From positions 806,001 through 870,000 of the forward strand of contig JAGKQI010000045.1 of assembly GCA_018806915.1 (NCBI GenBank): a stretch of 64,000 nt of DNA. The letters run 5' to 3'. This document shows, piece by piece, positions 1 through 10,840 of this stretch. The position numbers and the translations under genes were made by a program. The notes under the pieces are model-generated. The model ran no database searches. It worked only from the letters and a program-made list of their open reading frames with translations, and was not told where the DNA came from. The stretch comes from Phytophthora colocasiae (lineage: Eukaryota; Oomycota; Peronosporomycetes; Peronosporales; Peronosporaceae). How positions within the stretch are numbered: the stretch's first letter is position 1; each line of letters starts with the position of its first letter.

Positions 1-580
1 GTTTCACTCCGTAACAACTAGCAAACGTAGATCGGCAAACTTTACCAACGAAAGGGAGATAGTACGCAAATTTTTCTCGAAGTCCATAGCCCCGAGCACG
101 ATCAACAGGAACCTGCATCAGCACACCTAGCAGCGTGTAGAGGCTGATAGTCCTTTCGGTCCTCGTCATAGTTGATAGGGAACACAGCAAAGACTCCACC
201 TCCTTTGTTTTTCCCTCCACGCATCGATTCTCGCATTCATCGGCCCGAATAATGGAGACTACCTGGGCATGCAGATCTTGATCCATCAAATAGATACTAA
301 TATCCTCCTCGCCACCAGCAGCCGTGTCCTCGCTTCCACTCTCGGCCGTGAGGGGCTCTTCGTCCTCACTAGATGCCTGGGAGTTGGGGGTGAAGTCCTC
401 GTCGCCACTGTCATCAAAGTAGTCGCTTGCATCATCGTTGTCGCTGTCGCGTTCGCTAGTCTCCTCTACCTCCACACTCCCAGCGTCTGCAGGGACGCGA
501 GCGTCTACAGGGCGAGCGGGAACACTACCGCTACAGGCAGCAGCAGAATCTCCAGACGCGTACGCAGCTAGATCCACCAT
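1..580 (-). CDS. N-terminal part of an unidentified acidic protein, open at the left edge
   Basis: An uninterrupted minus-strand frame runs from an ATG at 580 to the window edge, giving about 193 residues. The first 100 residues are acidic and Ser/Asp/Glu-rich (for example SERDSDNDDASDYFDDSGDE). After this comes a more ordered part containing FAYYLPFVGKVCRSTF followed by ASCYGV. The VCRxxF...YGV pattern resembles a motif I associate with oomycete repeat-encoded, DDE-transposase-like proteins, but this is recall and not a family assignment. The gene is on the same strand as the START/FYVE-like genes to its right. The end is missing, so length and function cannot be given. Confidence 0.5.
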   Translation of the reverse strand, partial: MVDLAAYASGDSAAACSGSVPARPVDARVPADAGSVEVEETSERDSDNDDASDYFDDSGDEDFTPNSQASSEDEEPLTAESGSEDTAAGGEEDISIYLMDQDLHAQVVSIIRADECENRCVEGKTKEVESLLCSLSTMTRTERTISLYTLLGVLMQVPVDRARGYGLREKFAYYLPFVGKVCRSTFASCYGVK

Positions 581-786
581 GGTACCGGAACCGTTGTCAG
601 GTGATACACCTCGCTTAAATTTTTGAAAAATGAAAAGGGCCGTTTGCGAAGAAATTCGTATAGGTACGAAAAACAGTTGGTCAACTTCAGGGCCGTTTAT
701 CTCGAAAACGCCAAATGGTTGATTAGTATCATTTGGTCCGCCGCAGTCTCAAATGCATCTCTACTTTTACTAGTTCCTACTTCCGC

Positions 787-2124
787 TTACCGGCGTTGCT
801 TGAGCTTAAGCTGCTGCGTTGCAAGGTCCCAAGCGGACATTTGGCGAGCATCAATGACGCACGAGACGCAGAAGGTTAATTGCCGCATCAGGTCTTCTTC
901 AGCGTCCATAAGCAGCTTCTTCTGCACGCTGCACTTCTGGCAGATCGTTTGTCGACACAGAGCGCAAGCACCTCCAGTATTGAGCAGGTTGCCGAACTTC
1001 CTCGTGCTTTTGCCGCAAACCCCACAGTTCTTCGAGTTCTGTCTGGACGCGTCGCTGGTTCGACGACGGCCCATTTGCCACGCTAGTTTCTTCAGATACG
1101 AAGCCTCGACGATACCCACGACGTCCACGACACCTTGTGAGAACACGTTCAGGCCAATAACCGCTGGCAGGTTGCCGCCCATGTCCGCGTACCCTCGAGC
1201 ATAGACTTCAATCTGAGTGTCCGAAATCTGACGCATAATGTAGCAAATGGACAAGTTCAGACGGACGATGTTGTAGCGGTCTGGGAGAACCGGACAGTCA
1301 TCGAGTTCAACGGAATGCGCGAGCGAGTAGTACACGCGTTCGCCGTCCGAATCGAGCGCGATACCCGACGACTCGATGAACAGAACGTCACGGCGAGACA
1401 CGAACGCCGCGATGTCGCGTGTTGCCCATTTGATACCAACGAATCGGAACGGATCCTCCTCGCTTGGGGATTGGAACGAAGCCAGCACTTTACGCCCGTC
1501 GAAGCCGTCGTTCTTGACGTACGAGTTGCGTTCGAACCACGCGTCGTCGGTGTGTGCGAGTGCGCCGAACGCCACGTCTTCCACGGAGCCGTCGATTATC
1601 CCGATCGCGGCTACTAATGGGACGTTCGCCGGCTTGACCTTCTCTAAGACGCTCTCCTCCGGGAACACGGAGAACGACCCACAGTCACTCGACGAGCTGT
1701 GCGTGTGTTGTGACTGCGACTGGGAGTTCGTTAGACTACTGGCGGATTTCTCGATCACCTGGTTGGGTTCTTCATCGTCCTCGTCGGGCGTGAAACCGTG
1801 TGGACGTCCCGCGGCCTTCGCGTCGCGTTGCTGCTGTTCGATCGTGTTGTTTGAGAGCAATCGAGGTCGACTTGGCTCCTTCTCGCTCGCACACTGTAGG
1901 CGTTTGGAACCGGACCGACGCGTACGATACACGTGAACCTTTTCACGGGACTTGACATGCTTCCAGAGGCGAGAATCCACCTGCCGATTGTTGGCGATGA
2001 ACCGTTCGTATGCACGTAACGTCTCGGCCACGACGCGGTCGGCCGTGTCGGTCAGAGCTTTCTGGCGTTCCTTGGTGACGTTCACCTGATTTGGAACGAT
2101 TCCGTCCGTGTCCTTGAAAACCAT
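787..2124 (-). CDS. START-like/FYVE-like zinc-finger protein, subfamily A, copy 1
   Basis: 445 residues. The frame is open up to an ATG at 2451, but the ATG at 2124 (MVFKDTDG) is preferred because paralogues start 10-14 residues before the conserved V-P-x-x-V block. Order: helical N-terminus with ALTDxADRVVAETL (about 25-40) and VKSREKVHVYRTRR (about 62-75); a low-complexity Ser/Gln/Asp linker to about 150; a conserved core of about 190 residues with SPSEEDPFR, SRRDVLF, LDSDGERVYY and YLKKLAW; then eight cysteines as CGVC, CALC, CQKC and CVSC (about 360-425). The spacing fits a FYVE finger, but the R-K-H-H-C-R basic motif is replaced by CRQTICQKC. In oomycetes this architecture is annotated as START-like plus FYVE. 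A lipid- or membrane-binding role is inferred from the fold only. Confidence 0.82.
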   Translation of the reverse strand: MVFKDTDGIVPNQVNVTKERQKALTDTADRVVAETLRAYERFIANNRQVDSRLWKHVKSREKVHVYRTRRSGSKRLQCASEKEPSRPRLLSNNTIEQQQRDAKAAGRPHGFTPDEDDEEPNQVIEKSASSLTNSQSQSQHTHSSSSDCGSFSVFPEESVLEKVKPANVPLVAAIGIIDGSVEDVAFGALAHTDDAWFERNSYVKNDGFDGRKVLASFQSPSEEDPFRFVGIKWATRDIAAFVSRRDVLFIESSGIALDSDGERVYYSLAHSVELDDCPVLPDRYNIVRLNLSICYIMRQISDTQIEVYARGYADMGGNLPAVIGLNVFSQGVVDVVGIVEASYLKKLAWQMGRRRTSDASRQNSKNCGVCGKSTRKFGNLLNTGGACALCRQTICQKCSVQKKLLMDAEEDLMRQLTFCVSCVIDARQMSAWDLATQQLKLKQRR

Positions 2125-3069
2125 CGCTAAACCTGTTCTGACTGCTACGAAGGAAGTCTCGAAGTGGCTCAAGTGTTGACGATCCGTGTTGGAACGCGGT
2201 ACAGTGTCGTCTCGCAGAGGAGACGACGAACGAGAGCTGCTGGTGCGTTGGAGATTGGGTGTACAGCACATGATGGTCTCCAACCAACTCCTGGCCAGGG
2301 GGGCAGCGCAGCACTGCTCTGCAACTTCCAGGTTGCAGACGCTGCTCGTCATGCTGCACCCAGCCGGACGCGTTCGAGCAGAGAGTGAACGCTGCATCTT
2401 ATATCTTTCTGTGCTTTTTCCTGCTTGGCTTGGTGTCGCCACGTTGAGCATTCATCCAAGCATAAATGGAGGACGATGAACTTTATCGGATGAAGGCTGG
2501 AAAGCGAGAAGCGATTGGACATGTACCGTGTTTCTTCTGATGCCAAGAAGCATCGAGAAGCACACACCACCAAACGATGTCTTCGCGTGCATGCACCACA
2601 ATGGAGCGATGGCAATGCCTAGCGATTTCCAAACGCTAACGCTAACGGAAGACTTCATCACAGGAATAACCGGTGCGAAGCCATTTGACTTTTTTGAAAA
2701 TGAGTCAAGCCATCATGGCAGCGCTATGGTGGCCGCGTGAGCTTTGTGCTGCGGCTCGGCGCTGTGAGCTTTAGACCATCTGATTCAGATGGATTCTGAA
2801 GCTGCAGACTCGGGCATTTCGCAGCAACTCGACGACGGCAAGCAAGAGAAGACAGAGACTGAATGGCCACCACCAAACCCAAGTCTTTTCACTTCAACAC
2901 GCATGACAAGTAGCAAACGTGGACCCTTATATTGTTGTTGTAGTTCTGCGCTTCACTTGACGCCTGTGCCTATTCTCTTCGGAGCTGGGTTGGTCTCCAA
3001 TACTCGTCTGCTTGGTTGGTTTGGATGTTGACGCACCTTTATCACTGTGACGCCGACGATGGTTATCAA
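2125..3069. other. Intergenic region between START/FYVE copies 1 and 2
   Basis: About 945 bp upstream of copy 1. The stretch 2125-2451 is open in the frame of copy 1 but does not resemble the N-termini of the paralogues, so I read it as promoter and 5' leader. No RNA gene, element end or further gene is visible. Confidence 0.5.
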
Positions 3070-4371
3070 TCACGTGGTCTTGAGCAAGGCCGTCGCGACG
3101 TCCCAAGCCGGCAGCTTCCGTGCTTCAAGCACACAGGAGAGGCAGAAGGAGAACTGCTTCTGGACGACGTCCTCAGGCGACACGATGGACAGTTTCTTCT
3201 GCACGCTACATTTGCCACAAACCGGCAGTCTACAGATCGGACAACCGTTGCTGGGCTGCACCAAATTTGTCAGCTTATTGACGCTCTTACCGCACACACC
3301 GCAGTGGCTCGAACGTGCAATTCCAGTTGAATCGCTATGCCGTTGACGACTCATATACCACGAAAGCTTCTTTAGATACGAACATTCGACCATCCCGGAG
3401 ACGGCAGCCACGGCGGCCGAGAAGAAGCTCACGCTGAAACCCTCAGGCATTTCGCCGCCCATATCACTGTACCCTCTGCAGTAAACGTCGATCTTGTCGT
3501 CACTTAACTGCCGCATAATGTAGCAGCTCGAGAGGTTCATCCGGATGATATTCAACCGGTCAAGCCGCGGCACCTCTTTCAATTCAATCGAGTGTGCTAG
3601 AGAGTAATACACGCGCTCACCGTCTGAATCATACGCCATACCTGAAGACTCTAGGAAAACCAAATCTCGTCGCGTCATGAACGCGCCGTAGTCGCGCGTG
3701 GCCCATTTGACGCCAATGCAGCGGAACGGGTCCTCCTCGCTTGGGCCCTGCAGTACAGTGAGCACTTTACGTCCGTCAAAGCCGTCGTTCTTAGTGTACG
3801 AGTTGCGAACTTCCCACGCGTACTTTGTGTTGGCCAGAGCGCCGAACGCCGCATCCTCCACAGATCCGTCCATGACACCGGACGCCTCGATCAACGGCAC
3901 GTGCGATGGCTTCGCCTTGGACAACACACTATCTTCAAGTGCGAACGATCCGCCTTCGCTAGTAGAACTATGTGTATTGGTATGACTAGTCTCCTCGCCG
4001 TGGATTTCTTCTTCGTCGTCATTCACGAAGCCGAGTGGGCGACCGGCAGCAATCGCGTCGCGCTGGTGCTGTTCGACCGCGTTGTTAGACAGCAGTCGCG
4101 GTCGACTGGGTTCTTTCTCGTTCACGTCGTGGCTGCCACCGCGGTGTTTGCTGCCTGACCGTCGCGTACGGTACACGTGCATATTCTCGCGCGACTTGAC
4201 CTTCTTCCAGATGCGACCGTCGACACGGCGGTCATTGCTGATAAAGTCTTCGTTCTCCTGCAACGTCTCCGCTACGATACGGTCTGCGAGATCCGTGAGA
4301 GCCTGTTCCTGCTCCGGTGTCAAGTGCAAGTGCTTCGGCAGCAAGTGATCCGCCTGCGTAAAGCTCTTCAT
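3070..4371 (-). CDS. START-like/FYVE-like zinc-finger protein, subfamily A, copy 2
   Basis: 433 residues starting MKSFTQADHLLP, intact. It has the same order as copy 1: ALTDLADRIVAETL helix, VKSRENMHVYRTRR, an acidic/Ser linker with HTNTHSSTSEGGSF, a core containing GPSEEDPFRCIGVKWATRD, YDSDGERVYYSLAHSIEL and YLKKLSWYMSRQR, and a finger with cysteines CGVC, CPIC, CGKC and CLSC near the C-terminus. The spacer between the first two cysteine pairs is about 15 residues and the last pair is followed by an amphipathic tail (ARKLPAWDVATALL). No signal peptide or membrane span is visible. It lies 945 bp from copy 1 on the same strand, as expected from tandem duplication. A lipid-binding function is inferred from the domain class. 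Confidence 0.82.
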   Translation of the reverse strand: MKSFTQADHLLPKHLHLTPEQEQALTDLADRIVAETLQENEDFISNDRRVDGRIWKKVKSRENMHVYRTRRSGSKHRGGSHDVNEKEPSRPRLLSNNAVEQHQRDAIAAGRPLGFVNDDEEEIHGEETSHTNTHSSTSEGGSFALEDSVLSKAKPSHVPLIEASGVMDGSVEDAAFGALANTKYAWEVRNSYTKNDGFDGRKVLTVLQGPSEEDPFRCIGVKWATRDYGAFMTRRDLVFLESSGMAYDSDGERVYYSLAHSIELKEVPRLDRLNIIRMNLSSCYIMRQLSDDKIDVYCRGYSDMGGEMPEGFSVSFFSAAVAAVSGMVECSYLKKLSWYMSRQRHSDSTGIARSSHCGVCGKSVNKLTNLVQPSNGCPICRLPVCGKCSVQKKLSIVSPEDVVQKQFSFCLSCVLEARKLPAWDVATALLKTT

Positions 4372-5090
4372 GGGGATAGTCTCCTAACTGCTGAGTCAGC
4401 TTGAGTCGCAGTTTTTGACTCGCACTCGCTCGACGAGGCAATTGGAGAAATGGACTGCAGCGTACGGCCGAAGGGGGCCCGAGGCTTTGGCGCATAGACG
4501 GCTGTCAGCAAGACCCAGATGCGTGAGTGTGAGACTCGGGAAACGTCGATGTACGGGCTGTCTGCTGCCTGCGGGCTCGGCTCTGGCAGACAGCCCCCTA
4601 TATTCAAGCCTGGCTGCCGATGACTGCAGAAGATTTCTCGATGCTGGCTGCACGGGCAAAGCCTGCGCGAGGTGCGGGTGCCTCAATTCGCCGTCACGGA
4701 AGAGCTCCGTCCAGCCTGGACTCCAGGTGGTAAGGTACTGGCCACGGTCGCCGCGAAAAAGGTGTGAATCTCCCACTGTGTCCTTCATGGCCGCTTGGGG
4801 GCACGAAAGCGTTGGCTACGGACGAGGGACATCTTTGCGCCGAAGCCACTTTACGCCGACATCATGCAGAGACGTTCGTTGTCGAGAGGTAACAGCCGTT
4901 GCTCTGTGCGCGTTCTTGCCCGTAGGAACCTGCGCCGATAATGTCTTCAAGTCGATGATGACGGAACGGCCTGGGGATACGTCAAAGAGCTCTACAGATA
5001 TCCGGTCGTTGCATTCAGGAACTTGTTCTTGGGATTTAAATACGTTTGGCGTCGGGTGACACCGCTAGTCTATCATTTGTTTGTGCGTAG
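4372..5090. other. Intergenic region between START/FYVE copies 2 and 3
   Basis: About 720 bp. Reading frames on both strands are open in places but have biased composition and no recognisable motif. I read it as promoter of copy 2 and 3' flank of copy 3. Confidence 0.45.
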
Positions 5091-6380
5091 TTAGGATCGG
5101 AGTGAAGCAGAAGCCACCTTCCACGCCGACAGTTCCTTGGCCTGAATGACACAGGACAAGCAGAACGTGAAGTTCTTCTGCGTCACCTCCTGGGTTGCAT
5201 CGATCGTGAGCTTCTTTTGGACGCTACACTTACTGCATGTGACTCGGCGACAAACTGGACAGCCCGACGGGGGCTGCAAAAGGTTTCCGAGTCTGCTAAT
5301 CGACTTGTGGCAAATTCCACAGTCTTTCGATTGGAGAATTCCAGACGCGTCGCTGCGTCGACGCTGCGTCATGAGGTAGCTGAGCTTCTTCATGTTGGAA
5401 CACTCCACAATGCCTGCACTAGAAGTGATGTTGTTGGCGAGCAGCATAATGCCATAGCTCTCCATCATCTCGCCGCGAGGGTCAACAAAGCCACGACCAA
5501 ACATCTCCACGGTATCATCATTCACCTGACGCACGATATACGCCACGGAGAGGTGAATGCGGGTGATGTTGTGGCTCAAGTCTAGTCGCGGGCAGTCATC
5601 CAGCTCGATCGAGTGAATCAGGTAGTAAAAGATGCGTTCACCGTCCGAGTCGAACGCCATGCCCTGCGACTCAAGGTACAAGAGGTCACGGCGTGTCGTG
5701 AATGCGCCGTAGTCAGCAGTTCCCCACTTGACGGTCACGGACCGGAACGGGTCTTCCTCGCTCGGGGACTGTAATACCGCCAAAATCTTCCGGTCGTCGA
5801 ACGAATCGTTGTGCACATACGAGTTGCGCACGAGCCACGCGTGCTCAGTATTGGCAAGACAGCCGTACGCTACATCTTCTAAAGCCCCGTCGATCTGGCC
5901 GGTCGCGACGATCAACGGGACGTGGGACGGCTTGACCTTGGCCAGAACGCTGTCCTCGAACAGCGAGAAGGATCCAGCATCACTCGAGGAGCTATTGGTG
6001 GTGGTACTGATCTCCTCATCTGGGTCCACCGGGTCGTCATAGGCGTTCGGTCTACCGTACGCTGCAGCTTGTCGCTGATGTTGCTCCATGGCGCCAGCTG
6101 ACATCAGTCTCGGCCGACTTGGGTCCTTCTCATCGTGGGACTGGCTGTGCATTTTCTGGAGCTTGCCTCGCCGTGAGCGGAAGACGCGGACCTTTTCCCT
6201 CGTTTTAACGAGCTTCCACTGGTCACTGGAGAGCTGTCGACCGTTAACAACGAAGAACTCGTACGTGTGCAGGGTCTCGGCAATGAGACCGTCGGACATG
6301 TCTGTGAGGTCCTGGTGCTTCGTCTTGGAGATATGAACGCGGTCGGGGACGACGCCCGCCGCTAAAGTGCACTTGGTCAT
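5091..6380 (-). CDS. START-like/FYVE-like zinc-finger protein, subfamily A, copy 3
   Basis: 429 residues from the ATG at 6380 (MTKCTLAAGVVPDRV); the frame is open to an ATG at 6521, but the shorter start matches copy 4. Landmarks are DLTDMSDGLIAETLHTYEFF, VKTREKVRVFRSRRGK, a Ser-rich linker, SPSEEDPFRSVTVKWGTAD, FTTRRDLLYLESQGMAF, DSDGERIFYYLIHSIELDD, FVDPRGEMMESYG, CSNMKKLSYLM, and the eight-cysteine finger CGIC, CPVC, CSKC, CLSC with RRVTCSKCSVQKK. It is closest by eye to copies 4 and 5 of the cluster. The DPRGEMMES segment is the reference used below to see the deletion in copy 5. Intact. Confidence 0.82.
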   Translation of the reverse strand: MTKCTLAAGVVPDRVHISKTKHQDLTDMSDGLIAETLHTYEFFVVNGRQLSSDQWKLVKTREKVRVFRSRRGKLQKMHSQSHDEKDPSRPRLMSAGAMEQHQRQAAAYGRPNAYDDPVDPDEEISTTTNSSSSDAGSFSLFEDSVLAKVKPSHVPLIVATGQIDGALEDVAYGCLANTEHAWLVRNSYVHNDSFDDRKILAVLQSPSEEDPFRSVTVKWGTADYGAFTTRRDLLYLESQGMAFDSDGERIFYYLIHSIELDDCPRLDLSHNITRIHLSVAYIVRQVNDDTVEMFGRGFVDPRGEMMESYGIMLLANNITSSAGIVECSNMKKLSYLMTQRRRSDASGILQSKDCGICHKSISRLGNLLQPPSGCPVCRRVTCSKCSVQKKLTIDATQEVTQKNFTFCLSCVIQAKELSAWKVASASLRS

Positions 6381-7387
6381 GTTGGGGACAGCTTGAGTTC
6401 GCTGGATAAGTTCTAGAATGACGAGCACCTCGGTGGGCCAGGAAGCAAAGGCCACCGCGGCGCGGGCCAGCTGAGATTTCTCGAGAGATGGGAATCCAAG
6501 ATGGATGCACAAGCCTTGCACTTGGCTAGAGCCGCAGACTTGGCTAGAGCCGAAGACTTGTGCGTGTTGTCGCTTCGTTCGCGAATGTCTCGGACAAAAC
6601 TTTTCCCCAAAGTAACTTTGAAAGTTATCGTCGCGGCATTGTGAGCTTTCGCTTAGGGCTTCTGTAGGCTATCAACGCTGCCAAATATTCCACGAGTGCT
6701 CCTCGAGATGTCGCCCCGTGTGCGTCGTTACGGTGCCTAATATCGACGCATGAACATGGCTTGGAAACCAAGTTGCATTGCGAGTCGCGGACCTTCGCCT
6801 CTTCTGTTTGCCCGTGATGCCTGTTGCAGTCTTGGCCGCATATGGTGCACATAAGGCCGATCGCGATGGTGCAGTTCCTCGACGAGACCACGACGGTCAA
6901 CATCACGAAGTTTGCCATGTTTTCGCGACTGCGTTGGCGCCAAATTGCCCACGCAACGCAAAACCATGTTGGCAACATTGCTGCAAGTTTGCATCAGACT
7001 TTGCAACACCAACTGCAGCAACAAGCATGTCCCAACACAGGTTGCACGTGCACGTGGAGCGTATTCATGCAGCGTACATGAACCTGTACGTGTCCAACCG
7101 ATTAGAACGCTCAATCTCGGATCGTAATCGACCGGCTACCGCTGTTTGGTCGCCAAGTTGGTGTCTGCGGTTGTTGTCTTCAAGTGTGAATTCGTGGAGG
7201 GAAACGTACCGTCTGCATTCGCCTAGCAAAGCTCGCTTTCGATCCTGACCAGGCTGTCCCTGTCAGCTTTGCAAGGGCTCGCTTGGTGAAACGTGGCGTC
7301 AGATGTTGAAGTTTCCTGGCAGAATACGATCCAAAATGGGGAAGCTGCTCGCCTACTTAAATCCTCTAGTCTATTACATTTAGTGCG
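6381..7387. other. Intergenic region between START/FYVE copies 3 and 4
   Basis: About 1 kb. The part next to copy 3 is the likely promoter, although the frame of copy 3 stays open to 6521. No element end, RNA gene or supported coding region is visible in the rest. Confidence 0.45.
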
Positions 7388-8671
7388 CTAGGAGCTCGGA
7401 AGACAAGCAGTGGCGACTTCCCATGCCGACAACTCGCGCGCCTCAATGACGCAGGACAAACAAAAGGTGAAGTTCTTCTGCGTGATCTCCTTTGTCGCGT
7501 CCACCGTGAGTTTCTTCTGTACGCTGCACTTGCTGCACGTGACACGGCGACAAATCGGACATCCGGATGGAGCCTGGATCAGACTGCCTAGGTTGTTCTT
7601 CAGTGCCTTGTTGCACACGCCGCACGCGTTCGCCGGCGCAATACCCGACGCGTCACTGCGACGGCGGCGAGCCATCAACCAGCTAAGCTTCTTCAGGTTC
7701 GAGCACTCGACAACGCCTACACAGGACGCCACGTTCTGGCCGAGGATGGCGATACCATGGCTCTCCATCATCTCCCCACGAGGTTCGACAAACCCGCGAC
7801 CGAAGAGCTCCACGGTCTCGTCATTGAGTTGGCTAACGATGTAGCAGATAGACGTACTCGATCGAATGACGTTGTAGCGTTTATCGAGTGGCGGGCAATC
7901 GTCCAGTTCGATGGAGTGAATGAGGTTGTAGAACACCCGCTCGCCGTCCGAATCAAAGGCCATACCTTGTGATTCTAGATACAGGAAGTCTCTGCGCGTT
8001 ACGAACGGCCCGAAGTTGGCGGTTGCCCATTTGATCACAACAGACCGGAACGGATCCTCTTCGCTTGGCGTCTGCAGCGTTGCGAGCAGCTTACGGTCGT
8101 CGAACACGTCGTTCTTCACGTACGAATTGCGGACGAGCCACCTGCACTTAGTATTCGCGACGGCACCGAACGCAACGTCCTCAACCGTACCATCAATGGA
8201 GCCGGTGGCTACTACGAGCGGCACGTGGGACGGCTTGATATTGGCTAGAACGCTCTCATCCAATAATGAAAAGGAGCCGGCGCCGCTACTGGAGCTGTGC
8301 GTGTTCGTGCTGGTCTCCTCTTTCTGAACGGGATCGTCGTCGTCGTAGAATGGCTGGCCAGATGCCGCAGCCTGTTCCATTGCGGACGCCGACAGCAGTC
8401 GTGGTCGGCTTGGATCCTTTTCGTCGTGTGATTGACTATGTACTTTACCGGTCTTACCTCGACGAGAACGGTAGACCGACACCTTCTCCTTGGTCTTGAC
8501 GTGCTTCCATTGATCGTGCGGTAATTGGCGCCCGTTGCTGGTGAACAACTCGTACGTCTGCAACGTCTCGGCGATGATGCCGTCCGCTCGGTCCGTTAGC
8601 GCTTGCTGCTGCACCTTGGAAATGTGCACGCGCTCGGGCACGGCACCTGGCGCCGGGATCAATTTCGTCAT
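7388..8671 (-). CDS. START-like/FYVE-like zinc-finger protein, subfamily A, copy 4
   Basis: 427 residues from the ATG at 8671 (MTKLIPAPGAVPERV); an in-frame ATG at 8701 is also possible. It has ALTDRADGIIAETLQTYELF, the VKTKEKVSVYRSRRGK block, an acidic linker with ETSTNTHSSSSGAGSF, the core TPSEEDPFRSVVIKWATAN, DSDGERVFYNLIHSIELDD, FVEPRGEMMESHG and CSNLKKLSWLMARRRRSD, and a finger with CGVC, CPIC, CSKC and CLSC. The segment SRPRLLSASAMEQ corresponds to the point where copy 5 is interrupted by the TIR element, so this gene is the template that shows copy 5 was once continuous. Intact, no introns needed. Confidence 0.82.
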   Translation of the reverse strand: MTKLIPAPGAVPERVHISKVQQQALTDRADGIIAETLQTYELFTSNGRQLPHDQWKHVKTKEKVSVYRSRRGKTGKVHSQSHDEKDPSRPRLLSASAMEQAAASGQPFYDDDDPVQKEETSTNTHSSSSGAGSFSLLDESVLANIKPSHVPLVVATGSIDGTVEDVAFGAVANTKCRWLVRNSYVKNDVFDDRKLLATLQTPSEEDPFRSVVIKWATANFGPFVTRRDFLYLESQGMAFDSDGERVFYNLIHSIELDDCPPLDKRYNVIRSSTSICYIVSQLNDETVELFGRGFVEPRGEMMESHGIAILGQNVASCVGVVECSNLKKLSWLMARRRRSDASGIAPANACGVCNKALKNNLGSLIQAPSGCPICRRVTCSKCSVQKKLTVDATKEITQKNFTFCLSCVIEARELSAWEVATACLPSS

Positions 8672-9803
8672 TGCGCTTCCTGCTTTGATTGTGTCCCCCA
8701 CCTGACCAGTCTAAGAATGAGAGCTACCGTGGCTGACTCGGGACCTCGACACGCCTCGGTGGAGCGTGCACAGCTGCTGGATATGACCTGATGAACCTCT
8801 TCGCCTTGACTCTGTCAGGGATGGATGCATAGGCACACGACTTGGGCTGTCTCCGTTGGAAAAAATCGCGGTCTTCCACGTCGCCGAGTTGTGGCTGCAT
8901 GAGCACCAAGCAAACGCGTGAATGCTGGTGGCTGCGCGTCAAGGTCGACGTCCTACAGTCGGAAATTAGCGATCGTATCGGCTAGCAAGCTGGTTGCACT
9001 ACGATCCAAATCGAATTTTGCCTGCCGTTCTAAGTGTCACGTTGCAGGAGTCCGACACTTTTATATGCATGCATTCGTCAACGCCAAACGCGAAAATGGC
9101 GGCGTCCGGCCAACGACCGATCGGTAGACGACTGGCATTGTCGATCGGTCATCTTTCGTTTCGTGGACAGGAATCCGGTGTTCGGTAGATTCATTTCACC
9201 GTCGCGGTCCACCGCTGTAGTTCCTCACCAGGATCATCTCCGAGCGCTGGTTCTGTCCTGGATGTCTGGTGGTGGTCTCCCGCCAGGGACCTTCCTGCTG
9301 CAGACTCCAGTGGCTCGCAGAGGTCGACCATCAACGCGACAGTCAGGTTGCGGCGTCAGCTTGGTCTACTGTGGAGGTTTTTATGCTGCTTGTCGACGGT
9401 GGTAGACGAGTTGTCTTCAAGCAAAGCGCCATCTCGATCTTACCATGCCACGTTTGCCATTACTCGATGCAGTTGGTCGGTGACATCTTTGGAATCGTGG
9501 CAGCAAATTACTAAGCAGCTTCAACTTGATGCCCTTCGCGTCGTGGCGTCGCGTTGAGAGCCTGTCGGCAAATACAGTTGGAGGTTCTGCGTTTTGTATT
9601 CATGGGTTGTTTTCAAGCAGTCTTCGAGGACTGTATCCACTTTGCTACTGAGCTCTACCGTTTACGCCGGTCTGATTGCGGCGGTGAGCTTGACGCCTGT
9701 ACAGCAGCTACAACGCGATGGCTCGTAGTGTCTTGGTATCAAACCCCTTCATATTCATTACCGTTAGGTGCTGGTGTTGGTACAATGTTTGTTGTTACTC
9801 AAT
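8672..9803. other. Intergenic region between START/FYVE copies 4 and 5
   Basis: About 1.1 kb with short unrelated frames only. A loose inverted pair, CGACCGATCGG and CGATCGGTC, occurs around 9112-9151. I see no gene, element end or RNA. Confidence 0.45.
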
Positions 9804-10789
9804 TTAGGCACAGCGTAAAGCAGCCGTGGCGATCTCCCACGCTGACAGTTCTTTGGCTTCTAGTACACACGATAGGCAGAAGGTGAAGTTCTTCTGCAGG
9901 ATCTCCTTGGTAGCGTCGATGGTGAGCTTCTTTTGCACGCAGCACTTGCTGCACACAACGCACCGGCAGATTGTGCATCCGGACGCCGACTGAAGCAAAC
10001 CGAGCTTCTTCAGAGACTTGTTGCACACGCCACACTCACTGCCTTCCGCTGCGCCACTGCGTCGACGCTTTGCCATCAACCAGCTGAGTTTCTTGAGGTT
10101 CGAACACTCCACGTAGCCCGAGCAGGCAGACACGTTGTGTGCCAGCATTAGAACACCGTAACTCTCCTCTTGGGTCCACGAATCCACGGCAGAACATCTC
10201 CACCCTATCGCTATCAACCTGCCGTGCGATGTAGCATGTGGACATCTGCACGCGAATGACGTTGAATCGCTGATCTAAAGGTGGACAATCGTCCAGTTCG
10301 ATGGAATGGATGAGGTTGTAGAAGATCTTCTCACCGTCCGAATCGAACGCCATCCCCATCGACTCGAGATACAGGAAATCTCTCCGTGTCGTGAAGGCTC
10401 CGTAGTTACCGGTTGCCCATTTAACAGTAACAGATCGGAACGGGTCCTCTTTACTTCGCCATTGCAACGTGGCCAGCACTTTTCGTTCGTCAAAGACGTC
10501 GTTGTGGACGTACGAGTTACGTACGAGCCAAGTGCGTCTCGTGTTGGCCAAGCCACCATAGGCTACGTCCTCTACAGTGCCGTCAATCACGCCGTCGGCT
10601 ACGACCAGCGGAACGTGTGACGGTTTGACTTTTGCCAGCACGCAGTCATCAGCTAACACGAAGGACCCATCATCGCTAGACGAGCTGTGCGTGTTGGTGC
10701 TGTCCTTCTCCTGTATTTTCGGCGGCTCTTCATCGTCGTAGACGTACGGACGTCCAGAGTTCTCACGTGCGTGTCGCTCCATAGCGGAG
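9804..10789 (-). pseudogene. START/FYVE-like copy 5, C-terminal portion (split and frameshifted)
   Basis: This is the 3' part of the fifth subfamily A gene. Reading from 10789 it begins at SAMERHARENSGRPYVYDD, runs through the START-like core (SKEDPFRSVTVKWATGN, DSDGEKIFYNLIHSIELDD) to FVDPRGE, and then loses frame. The reading resumes one frame over as ESYGVLMLAHN, continuing through CSNLKKLSWLMAKRRRS and a complete finger (CGVC, CTIC, CSKC, CLSC) to a TAA at 9804. Against copies 3 and 4 about 11 bp are missing near 10163-10172, which explains the shift. The first 90 or so codons lie beyond the inserted element, at 13330-13610. Two independent lesions make this a pseudogene. Confidence 0.85.
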
Positions 10790-10840
10790 GGAAGATTTTT
10801 TTTTGGTTCAGATACGGAACGGTTCTGGTTTTTGGAACGG
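10790..10840 (+). repeat. Left 51-bp terminal inverted repeat of the TIR element
   Basis: Pairs with 13271-13321 in inverted orientation. It begins GGAAGATTTT while the other end, read inward, begins GGTTAGCTTT. Confidence 0.88.

Noticed and set aside
2124..2451. Longer N-terminus for START/FYVE copy 1
   Set aside because: The added 109 residues have no counterpart in the paralogues; the ATG at 2124 fits the shared start.
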